From assembly GCA_030672805.1 (NCBI GenBank), contig DAOVFR010000156.1, positions 1 through 6,273 on the forward strand: a stretch of DNA of 6,273 nt, given 5' to 3'. The number at the start of each line of letters is the position of its first letter. The stretch's first letter is position 1. The translations under genes were made by a program, and so were the position numbers. This document shows positions 1 through 5,561 of this stretch, in pieces. The notes beneath the pieces were generated by a model. It worked only from the letters and a program-made list of their open reading frames with translations. It was not told the DNA's origin and did no database searches. This DNA is from Candidatus Krumholzibacteriota bacterium. Lineage in GTDB: Bacteria; Krumholzibacteriota; Krumholzibacteriia; Krumholzibacteriales; Krumholzibacteriaceae.

Positions 1-504
1 CTGTTTTCGATTCTGAGTTTCGTTCTGATCCTGTTCGGTGTTCTCTATCTCTTCGGGTTCATCGTGATCGGGCCGGTGCCGGAGCCGGTGAAGCAGGAAG
101 ACAACACCTCACTCGAAAGGGTCCAGCTCGCCGCGATGGAAGCCCAGAAGGCGAACCTGGAACGGAAGAGAGCGGAAGTCGTGAGCCTCACTGATGATCT
201 CGAACTAGAACGGAAATTGATTGTCGAGGAGCGGCGGGAACTCGAGGAACTCCTGAACAGGATCGAACAGAGTTCCCTCGATCTCGACGGAGAGAATCTC
301 ACACGCATCAACAAGCTGGCAAAACTGTACGAATCGATGCGGCCGGAGAAGGCCGCCGTGATTGTATCATCTCTCGATATCAGGTTGCTTATCGATATCG
401 TCTCGAGAATGAATGAGAAGAAAGCGGCCAAGATGCTTGCCGAGATGTCTCCGAAGGTGGCCGCGGAAATCAGCAGAAGGCTGGGAAAGCGCAACAAGAA
501 ATGA
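1..504 (+). CDS. MotE/FlbB/YlxF-type flagellar membrane protein (5' end missing)
   Basis: This is the 3' part of a gene whose start lies before the window; frame 1 is open from base 1 to the TGA at 502-504 (167 residues visible). A GTG at 64 could be called as a start, but the in-frame residues before it form a hydrophobic stretch (visible residues 1-24, LFSILSFVLILFG...) that looks like the N-terminal membrane anchor, so the gene very probably begins upstream. After the anchor comes a charged, probably coiled-coil region (about 35-95, rich in E, K, R and L). A helical C-terminal part follows (about 106-162) with the MgtE-N-like pattern LYESMRPEKAA, then AAKMLAEMSPKVAAEI. This layout of one membrane helix, a coiled coil and an MgtE-N-like end is that of the YlxF/FlbB/MotE proteins encoded just before fliK. 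FlbB in spirochaetes is a motor collar component; the exact role here is inferred. The stop overlaps the fliK start as ATGA, suggesting translational coupling. Confidence 0.85.
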   Translation: MFSILSFVLILFGVLYLFGFIVIGPVPEPVKQEDNTSLERVQLAAMEAQKANLERKRAEVVSLTDDLELERKLIVEERRELEELLNRIEQSSLDLDGENLTRINKLAKLYESMRPEKAAVIVSSLDIRLLIDIVSRMNEKKAAKMLAEMSPKVAAEISRRLGKRNKK

Positions 505-2060
505 AGATCCAGCAGGTACCGATATACGCCGCCGGCAAGGCGCCTTACGGTGTCAAGCCCGGCCGTTCACGCGTTGGAAAGCCCGGAGCTCTGGACGGAC
601 TGTTCGGAGTTCAGAACCTGCTTGATCTGTTCATGGTTCAGAACGATCTCGCAAGGGCCGCCGGAAGACCCGTGTCCCTCTTCGGAACGAAGACCGGGCT
701 GCTTCATACCGGCGGACATCACGGGGACGGGTTACTCACGAACAGATCGCCGGAAAACGGACAGGTTTCAGATCCGGATACCGATCCGGTTGCCGGCGGT
801 TCGATGAAGCTTGCAGCGCTGCCGGTCACGAACCCCGGAATCGATACCGTTCTGAAATCACACCATACAAAGTCCGATCGATCTGCTGACTTGCGTGATG
901 TTGCAATCCGGGATGCAAAAGCCGCCTTACCGCTCCATCCGGATATCATTTCCGGAAAGAAGCCCATTTCCCGCCTTACCGCCCTTTCGGTCGAGGCATC
1001 CGGTGAGGGGAAAGAGGTGGGTCGATATTGTTGGGGTGTGGAGATAGCCGGCGGGACAAGCGGTAAGGGCCATGTGCCGGCGAAAGAAGTCCCGGTTGAC
1101 GTGCTGGCGAAAGGCGTCCCGGTGAAAGACGTCCCGGTGAAAGAGATCCCGGTTGGCGTGCCGGTGAAAGATGCCCCGGCATATTCAAAGAACGACGGCA
1201 GACCGGGTATCTATCCCGTCGATCCCGGGAACGGCACTTACGTTGTGAAGAATAAACCGGTGTTCAGCGGTGAACGGAAAGATGGCATTACGAGCAAAGC
1301 GGGCCGCTATGCGGTCACACGCCCGAGGCCCGTGACAGGGAGAACGCAAGACTTGCAAGTACCCCTCGAGCCCGGGGATGCCGGCAAGGAAACAGACGGC
1401 AAACGCTTGGCGGGAGCCGGCCGGCGCATGCACCCGGCAGCTCCGGGCCGGACGGTTGTGGACGATCGCATCCTCGACGGGTTCATGCCTGTCGGGGAGG
1501 TACGCCCGCGGCTCTCGAGAAGCGCCGGGGCCGCGGATCGCATCGATCCGGTCACGACGGACGGTCTGCCCGGGTTGAGAGAGTTCACGATCGACCGGAG
1601 TGTCTCCGTGCAGACGCCGGACGCGGGAATGACGCCGCAACTAAGGAAAGCGATCCTGTCCGAAATTGAAAAGAACATCGTTGAGCGGCTCGAACGCGCG
1701 GCGGGTGGGGGCGTGCGGGAGGATGAGATGCGGCTCCGTCTCTATCCTCCCGAGCTGGGCGAGGTGAGGATAAAAGTATTGATCGAGGGCCAGCGCATTC
1801 GAGCATCGTTCGTCGTCGAGTCCATGCTCGTGAAGCACGTGGTGGATGAGGGCGCGGCAAGGCTGTACGAGGCGATGTCTCATGAGGGATTCACCCTCGA
1901 TCATCTCGATGTTTCCATCGATGACGCCGGCGGGCATGATGCATACAACGAGCCGTTCGAGGAAAACGTTCCATACATCCAAAGTGATATAGATCACGGG
2001 AACCGTCAGACCATCGCCCGGCCGGCAATGGAAGGCGCCGGGATCAATCTACTCGCTTAA
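501..2060 (+). CDS. fliK: Flagellar hook-length control protein FliK
   Basis: A 519-residue protein, somewhat longer than the enterobacterial form (about 400). FliK is exported during hook assembly, acts as a molecular ruler and, through its C-terminal domain, switches the export gate from hook to filament substrates. The C-terminal domain (about 380-475) is recognisable from RLRLYPPELGEVRIKVLIEG at 411-430, the family's L-x-P-x-x-LG-x-V core, then a helix (SMLVKHVVDEGAARLYEAM) and the final strand LDHLDVSI. Residues 1-370 are poorly conserved, rich in G, P, K and D, and probably disordered, as expected for the ruler part. They hold a short VPVK[D/E] tandem repeat (192-224). A tail of about 45 residues follows the core and ends in INLLA. 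The ATG at 501 overlaps the previous stop (ATGA). No good Shine-Dalgarno sequence lies at normal distance, so translation probably depends on coupling. The identity rests on the C-terminal domain and the position before flgD. Confidence 0.93.
   Translation: MKIQQVPIYAAGKAPYGVKPGRSRVGKPGALDGLFGVQNLLDLFMVQNDLARAAGRPVSLFGTKTGLLHTGGHHGDGLLTNRSPENGQVSDPDTDPVAGGSMKLAALPVTNPGIDTVLKSHHTKSDRSADLRDVAIRDAKAALPLHPDIISGKKPISRLTALSVEASGEGKEVGRYCWGVEIAGGTSGKGHVPAKEVPVDVLAKGVPVKDVPVKEIPVGVPVKDAPAYSKNDGRPGIYPVDPGNGTYVVKNKPVFSGERKDGITSKAGRYAVTRPRPVTGRTQDLQVPLEPGDAGKETDGKRLAGAGRRMHPAAPGRTVVDDRILDGFMPVGEVRPRLSRSAGAADRIDPVTTDGLPGLREFTIDRSVSVQTPDAGMTPQLRKAILSEIEKNIVERLERAAGGGVREDEMRLRLYPPELGEVRIKVLIEGQRIRASFVVESMLVKHVVDEGAARLYEAMSHEGFTLDHLDVSIDDAGGHDAYNEPFEENVPYIQSDIDHGNRQTIARPAMEGAGINLLA
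1074..1172 (+). repeat. Degenerate 15-bp tandem repeat inside fliK (VPVK[D/E] units)
   Basis: Seven consecutive in-frame units encode FliK residues 192-224: VPAKE, VPVD, VLAKG, VPVKD, VPVKE, IPVG, VPVKD. Five units are 15 bp and two (1089-1100 and 1146-1157) are 12 bp, lacking the lysine codon. The units at 1116-1130 and 1131-1145 differ at only one base (GTCCCGGTGAAAGAC against ...GAG). Unit lengths are multiples of three, so gain or loss keeps the reading frame. The Pro/Val/Lys composition suggests an extended, flexible linker. Confidence 0.85.
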
Positions 2061-2065
2061 GGAGG
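2059..2065 (+). promoter_or_regulatory. Strong ribosome binding site of flgD, overlapping the fliK stop
   Basis: AAGGAGG is a near-perfect Shine-Dalgarno sequence whose first two bases are the last two of the fliK TAA stop (2058-2060). It lies 3 nt before the ATG at 2069 and 6 nt before the adjacent ATG at 2072, so spacing favours the second ATG. Ribosomes ending fliK would stand on this site, which suggests reinitiation or coupling. Confidence 0.8.
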
Positions 2066-2071
2066 GAAATG

Positions 2072-2782
2072 ATGGCAATAACCGGTGTGAACAATTCCAT
2101 ATCGACCATCTCATCGAATACCGATATGAACGAGGTGCTGGGAAAGGACGATTTTCTGAAACTCCTCATCACACAGCTCAGCAATCAGGATCCGATGGAA
2201 CCTCTCGATAACAACCAGTTCATCGCCCAGATGACGCAGTTCAGCTCCCTCGAGCAGCTCCAGGGCATCAAATCCGGTATAGAAACGTCATTGATGCTGG
2301 ACCAGTCATTGAACAATGCGATGTCGACGACCCTGCTTGGCAGGGATGTGATGCTGCAGGGGAATGTTATCAACGTCTCGAACGGAACCTCGCATTCGGG
2401 CGGGTTTTATGCCGCGACCGACGGCAAGGCGGTGGTATCGATCAAGGATGGCACGGGGAATGTTATCTCCACGATCGATATTGACGTGGAAAAGGCCGGT
2501 TTCATCGACATTCCGTGGGATTTCAAGGATTCGAGCGGAAACGATGTGCATGATGGAATGTATTCCTTCGAAGTATCGTTCACCGATTCCAGCGGTTCGA
2601 AGATCGATGTATCTCCCTACATCGAGGGGACTGTTACGGCCGTGAAGTTTATGGGTGGAAACGCGCTGCTCGAGGTCGGTGGAATGGAATACAACCTTTC
2701 GCAGGTTATCGAGATACGGATCTCCGGAAGCTTGGGGCAGGATCAGGATCCCGAATCGGGGGATGGAAGTTCAGATGAGTAA
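2072..2782 (+). CDS. flgD: Flagellar hook assembly scaffold/cap protein FlgD
   Basis: FlgD is exported and forms the temporary cap at the hook tip under which FlgE subunits assemble. The protein has 236 residues from the ATG at 2072, or 237 from the overlapping ATG at 2069; the second start is preferred because it sits 6 nt from the AAGGAGG site. The N-terminal export and cap region carries the family signature at about 26-62: DDFLKLLITQLSNQDPMEPL, then NNQFIAQMTQFSSLEQL. LLGRDVMLQGN (about 88-98) opens the beta-rich part. An Ig/FnIII-like FlgD domain follows, with IPWDFKDSSGNDVHDGMYSF as its W-D-x(4)-G-x(3)-x-G-x-Y pattern, then a closing Tudor-like segment (GTVTAVKFMGGNALLEVGG to QVIEI). 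The last 17 or so residues are an acidic, low-complexity tail (GQDQDPESGDGSSDE) beyond the usual end of the family. The stop overlaps the next gene by 8 nt. Confidence 0.96.
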   Translation: MAITGVNNSISTISSNTDMNEVLGKDDFLKLLITQLSNQDPMEPLDNNQFIAQMTQFSSLEQLQGIKSGIETSLMLDQSLNNAMSTTLLGRDVMLQGNVINVSNGTSHSGGFYAATDGKAVVSIKDGTGNVISTIDIDVEKAGFIDIPWDFKDSSGNDVHDGMYSFEVSFTDSSGSKIDVSPYIEGTVTAVKFMGGNALLEVGGMEYNLSQVIEIRISGSLGQDQDPESGDGSSDE

Positions 2783-3146
2783 TATCGTTGGAAACGTGCC
2801 GGGAAACGCCGGCATCCGGAGGGACCGCAAACCGGTCCGAACCGGGACGGATAATGGCATGTTCAGGGATATGCTGAACGAGGCGTGCAGTGCCCGCAAC
2901 CTGCATTTGACGGGGCATGCACGCGATCGGATCGCCCGGCGGGATATGCATATCGTCGCCGATGACCTCGACAGGATCTCTCATGCCATGGACAGGATCG
3001 CCGAGAAGGGAGGGGCCAGGTCGGTGATTTTCTGCAGGGATATGATCTTCATCACCGATGCGAGGCAGCGCGCGATCATCACGGCGATGAACTCGGATGA
3101 CAGTGAGAAGGTGTTAACGGGAATAGACAGTGCAGTGGTTATCTAG
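2775..3146 (+). CDS. Small flagellar operon protein, TIGR02530 (Flagellar_put) family
   Basis: A 123-residue protein matching, from memory of the family, the small 'flagellar operon protein' found between flgD and flgE in many Firmicutes and other phyla. The diagnostic pattern is visible: LTGHARDRIARRDMHI (45-60), helical DDLDRISHAMDRIAEKG (63-79), the strand pair SVIFCRDMIFITDARQRAII (83-102), TAMN (103-106) and the ending VLTGIDSAVVI (113-123). The first 25 or so residues are basic, Gly/Pro-rich and probably disordered. There is no signal peptide or membrane segment, so it is probably cytoplasmic. Its biochemical role is not established; the position suggests hook assembly or its regulation. 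The ATG at 2775 is preferred because it has GGAAG (2765-2769) 5 nt before it and starts at the family's N-terminus. The frame stays open upstream to 2655, but that part is a shadow of flgD. It overlaps the flgD end by 8 nt, consistent with coupled translation. Confidence 0.88.
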   Translation: MSNIVGNVPGNAGIRRDRKPVRTGTDNGMFRDMLNEACSARNLHLTGHARDRIARRDMHIVADDLDRISHAMDRIAEKGGARSVIFCRDMIFITDARQRAIITAMNSDDSEKVLTGIDSAVVI

Positions 3147-3150
3147 GACT

Positions 3151-3171
3151 GGACCCCGCAAGGGGAGGTCC
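3151..3171 (+). other. Possible mRNA hairpin with GCAA tetraloop before flgE
   Basis: CCCC (3154-3157) and GGGG (3162-3165) enclose GCAA, a GNRA-type tetraloop. Outer GGA (3151-3153) can pair with TCC (3169-3171) across a 3-nt bulge; GGACC/GGTCC is an alternative outer pairing. It starts 5 nt after the preceding stop. No T-run follows, so it is not a typical intrinsic terminator. A role in mRNA stability or processing is inference. Confidence 0.45.
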
Positions 3172-3197
3172 CGGCCGCTGAACGGTTGAGGCGGCCG
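3172..3197 (+). other. Perfect 7-bp inverted repeat in the flgE leader
   Basis: CGGCCGC (3172-3178) and GCGGCCG (3191-3197) are exact reverse complements separated by 12 nt (TGAACGGTTGAG). The all-GC stem would form a stable RNA hairpin ending 20 nt before the flgE Shine-Dalgarno sequence. It follows the GCAA hairpin directly, and no T-run follows. It could equally be a protein-binding palindrome. Together the two inverted repeats fill more than half of the 85-nt gap. Confidence 0.5.
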
Positions 3198-3217
3198 CCT
3201 GCACGAACGGTAGCAGG

Positions 3218-3223
3218 AAGGAG
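3218..3223 (+). promoter_or_regulatory. Ribosome binding site of flgE
   Basis: AAGGAG lies 8 nt before the ATG at 3232, a near-ideal site and distance, fitting high synthesis of the hook protein. It stays single-stranded in the hairpin arrangement proposed upstream. Confidence 0.8.
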
Positions 3224-3231
3224 AAGAGACA

Positions 3232-5277
3232 ATGCTGAGATCACTCTTTGCGGGGGTGTCCGGACTGGCGAACCACCAGATCAAGCTGGATGTTATCGGC
3301 AACAACATTGCGAACATCAACACGGTGGGATTCAAGGCAAGCCGGGTCACATTCAGGGAGATGCTCACCCAGACCATCCGCGGTGCATCGAGACCGCTTG
3401 AGGGAGGCGCCGGCGGCACCAACCCTCTGCAGGTGGGCCTGGGTTCGGCAATTGGCAGCGTGGACACGAACTTTTCGCAGGGCAACATGCAGATCACGGG
3501 TGTGATGACAGATATGGCAATAGAGGGTGAGGGGTTCTTCGTCCTGACCGACGGGTATACCAATTACTACACGAGGGGCGGCGCCTTCAGCCTCGACGGC
3601 AGCGGCCATCTCGTTAATCCCGCCAACGGTTACAAGCTCCAGGGCCTGCTCGCCGACGAGTTCGGCGTGATCGAGCACGGCCGCGGCATCGAGGACATAG
3701 TGCTTCCGACCGCCATGGTCGTCCCGGCGCGGGCAACGACCAGGGTCGACCTGTCCGGAAACCTCAACGTCGATTCCGACGCCCTGGCGACCATAACACG
3801 CTCGGAACACCTGCTGGCCGTTGCGGAAAGCAGCGACACGCTTTTGTCGCTGTACAGGGAAACGGGCGTAAGGATCAACCTTCAGGAGGGAGTCGATATC
3901 GCTATCACCGGGAAACTGACTGATGTCGCGACAACCACGGAAACCAATATCAGCGCCATGTTCACCGTTGATCCGGACGCGACTCTCCAGGACCTCGCCG
4001 ATGAAATCGAGGCGGCGCTGCAGACGGTCGATCCCGATGCGACGGTGGCGGTGCTGCCCGACGGATCGATCCAGGTCACCGCATCGGCGAACTACGACAT
4101 CAACAACCTGGTTCTCCAGGTTGGAGGCAACACGAATTTCAACAATGCCTTCAAGTTCGATATGACGATTTCCGCGGGCACGACGGGGCTGACGAGGGAT
4201 GAGCTGCTTGCTCCCGCCGTTGAATCGGATCTTCTCGCGAATCTCTTCGATCACAGCGGGCGAAGGTTGAATATCGTCGACGGTGAGGATATCCTGCTCA
4301 ACGGCGACCTTGGCGGACTTGCCATCACGACGAGAATGATTCCCTACTCCGAGGCATCGACGACCGTTTCGGACCTCCTTACCGGTATCGAGCAGGCGTT
4401 CAATATAAACTTCGGTGAAGCGGTTATCGATAGCCAGGGAAGGGTTGAGATCACGGGTGACGTCGGCGCCGATTTTTCGATCTCGAGCGTCAGCATCACC
4501 CAGTCGGACGGGAACTCCGTATTCGATCATGCCCTGGCGTTCACATCGATACAGGAAGCCCGTGACGCGGGAGCATATACGGCAACGACCCTGATATACG
4601 ACTCGCTCGGGGGGGTCCACAACATGACCATCACCTTTACCAAGGTCGATGGGGAGAACAGGTGGAACTGGGAGGCCTCGGTCGATGGATTGGGAGAGAT
4701 TATCGAGGGAGGGGCCGGGTACGTGCAGTTCAGCGAAACGGGTACACTAACATCCTTTGCCTACAACAGCGGCGCCGGCAGGCTCATCATCGAGCCGAAC
4801 AACGGCGCGGGCCGCATCACGATCTCCATGGATCCCGGGACGATCGGCGGTCTCGACGGACTGATACAGTACGACAGGGCGTTCTCGGTCAGGGCGAAGG
4901 ACCTGGACGGCCAGGCGATGGGAATGCTCGAGTCGATCTCGATCGACCGCAACGGCGTTATCAACGGCCAGTTCAGCAACGGTGTGAACCGTGACCTTGC
5001 CCAGATCACAATGGCGGACTTCAACAACCCGAGCGGTCTGATGCGCGTCGGGGAAAACATGTTCATCATCAGCCCGAACAGCGGTTCCCCGGTCATCGTG
5101 TTTGCCGGAAGCAACGCGAGGGGCCAGATCTCTCCGGGTGAGCTCGAGATGTCGAACGTGGACCTGGCGGGTGAGTTCACCGAGATGATCATCGCGCAAC
5201 GCGGGTTCCAGGCGAATGCAAGGATCATCTCCGTCGGTGACCAGATGCTCTCCGAACTGGTGAATTTGAAGAAGTAG
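3232..5277 (+). CDS. flgE: Flagellar hook protein FlgE (long form with duplicated insert)
   Basis: FlgE polymerises into the hook that joins rod and filament. At 681 residues it is far longer than the E. coli (about 400) or B. subtilis (about 260) forms. The N-terminal rod/hook helix domain is clear: MLRSLFAGVSGLANHQIKLD, then NNIANINTVGFKASR (24-38). The hook signature NPLQVGLGSAIGS begins at 64 and DMAIEGEGFFVL at 94. Residues 449-560 fit the FlaE-type hook domain (TTLIYDSLGGVHNMTITF). The C-terminal export/polymerisation helix is VDLAGEFTEMIIAQRGFQAN and onward (643-681). The extra length lies at about 199-440, two similar segments of about 110 residues, probably exposed on the hook surface. 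There is no cysteine anywhere, so the Cys-Lys (lysinoalanine) cross-link known from spirochaete hooks cannot form. The ATG at 3232 has a strong Shine-Dalgarno sequence. flbD follows after 8 nt. FlgF/FlgG share both end domains, but the FlaE domain, length and position after flgD favour FlgE. Confidence 0.96.
   Translation: MLRSLFAGVSGLANHQIKLDVIGNNIANINTVGFKASRVTFREMLTQTIRGASRPLEGGAGGTNPLQVGLGSAIGSVDTNFSQGNMQITGVMTDMAIEGEGFFVLTDGYTNYYTRGGAFSLDGSGHLVNPANGYKLQGLLADEFGVIEHGRGIEDIVLPTAMVVPARATTRVDLSGNLNVDSDALATITRSEHLLAVAESSDTLLSLYRETGVRINLQEGVDIAITGKLTDVATTTETNISAMFTVDPDATLQDLADEIEAALQTVDPDATVAVLPDGSIQVTASANYDINNLVLQVGGNTNFNNAFKFDMTISAGTTGLTRDELLAPAVESDLLANLFDHSGRRLNIVDGEDILLNGDLGGLAITTRMIPYSEASTTVSDLLTGIEQAFNINFGEAVIDSQGRVEITGDVGADFSISSVSITQSDGNSVFDHALAFTSIQEARDAGAYTATTLIYDSLGGVHNMTITFTKVDGENRWNWEASVDGLGEIIEGGAGYVQFSETGTLTSFAYNSGAGRLIIEPNNGAGRITISMDPGTIGGLDGLIQYDRAFSVRAKDLDGQAMGMLESISIDRNGVINGQFSNGVNRDLAQITMADFNNPSGLMRVGENMFIISPNSGSPVIVFAGSNARGQISPGELEMSNVDLAGEFTEMIIAQRGFQANARIISVGDQMLSELVNLKK
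3826..4551 (+). repeat. Internal duplication in FlgE: two diverged ~110-residue segments
   Basis: Copy 1 spans about residues 199-314 (3826-4173) and copy 2 about 330-440 (4219-4551), offset by 125-131 residues. Aligned landmarks are DTLLSLY (202) with DLLANLF (333); GVRINLQEGVDIAITGKL (212) with GRRLNIVDGEDILLNGDL (343); TLQDLADEIEAAL (251) with TVSDLLTGIEQAF (378); DGSIQVTASANYDINNLVLQ (277) with QGRVEITGDVGADFSISSVS (402); and FNNAF (303) with FDHAL (431). The copies are diverged at DNA level, so this is an old protein-domain duplication. The TL..DL...I..A pattern followed by G.I.VT recalls the small flagellin IN-type motif, but that link is a guess. Confidence 0.75.
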
Positions 5278-5285
5278 GTGCGTGA

Positions 5286-5510
5286 ATGATTGAGGTGACC
5301 AGGCTCGATAGCAGAAAGATCGTGGTGAACGCGGACCTCATCGAGACGATCGAGGAGACGCCCGATACGATTATCGGGTTTACCACGGGCAGGAAAATGA
5401 TGGTCCGCGAGAGCCTGGCGGAGGTGCTTGAGCGCGTTCTCGCGTACAGAAAGATCTTCCCCCGGTACGCGATCCCCTCCGGCGATCGCGGAATGGAACA
5501 TGGTGAATAG
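5286..5510 (+). CDS. flbD: FlbD/SwrD (YlzI) family flagellar protein
   Basis: A 74-residue protein with the full FlbD pattern: MIEVTRLDSRKIVVNADLIE (1-20), IEETPDTIIGFTTGRK (22-37) and MVRESLAEVLERVLAYRK (39-56). This is a small beta-rich body followed by a helix. The last 18 residues (from IFPRYAIPSG) are a less conserved tail. There is no signal peptide or membrane helix. The B. subtilis homologue SwrD, encoded directly after flgE, is reported to raise flagellar motor torque and is needed for swarming; the same role here is inferred from family and position, with the stator gene next. This is not the NtrC-type transcription regulator of Caulobacter that is also called FlbD. The start at 5286 has AGGTG (5276-5280), overlapping the flgE TAG stop, 5 nt upstream. 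The gap to flgE is 8 nt, so the two are surely co-transcribed and probably coupled. Confidence 0.93.
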   Translation: MIEVTRLDSRKIVVNADLIETIEETPDTIIGFTTGRKMMVRESLAEVLERVLAYRKIFPRYAIPSGDRGMEHGE

Positions 5511-5551
5511 AATTGCACGGAACGTTTGGGTGCCCGTCCGGGAAATGAGGC

Positions 5552-5556
5552 GGAGG
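5552..5556 (+). promoter_or_regulatory. Ribosome binding site deciding the GTG start of motA
   Basis: GGAGG lies 5 nt before GTG at 5562. An ATG at 5560 overlaps this GTG in another frame and reaches TAG after three codons (5569-5571), so it cannot be the motA start. No in-frame ATG lies nearby upstream. Confidence 0.8.
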
Positions 5557-5561
5557 TTGAT

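Noticed and set aside
64..504. GTG at 64 as the start of the first gene
   Set aside because: The in-frame codons before it encode a continuous membrane helix expected for this family, so the true start lies upstream of the window.
3147..3231. Intrinsic terminator after the TIGR02530 gene
   Set aside because: Inverted repeats are present but no T-run follows either stem, and the operon continues on the same strand.
3147..3231. Sigma-54 or sigma-28 promoter for flgE
   Set aside because: No convincing TGGCAC-N5-TTGC or TAAA-N15-GCCGATAA match was found by eye, and the gap is mostly filled by inverted repeats.
3241..4620. A 459-codon open frame on the minus strand opposite flgE
   Set aside because: It is codon-aligned with flgE, so its stops would need TTA, CTA or TCA codons in flgE, which a GC-rich gene avoids. 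It has no recognisable domain, and flgE is certain on the + strand.
5518..5540. Hairpin CGGAACG/CGTCCG in the flbD-motA gap
   Set aside because: Only about six pairs with a bulge and a 10-nt loop, without a T-run; not better than expected by chance in GC-rich DNA.
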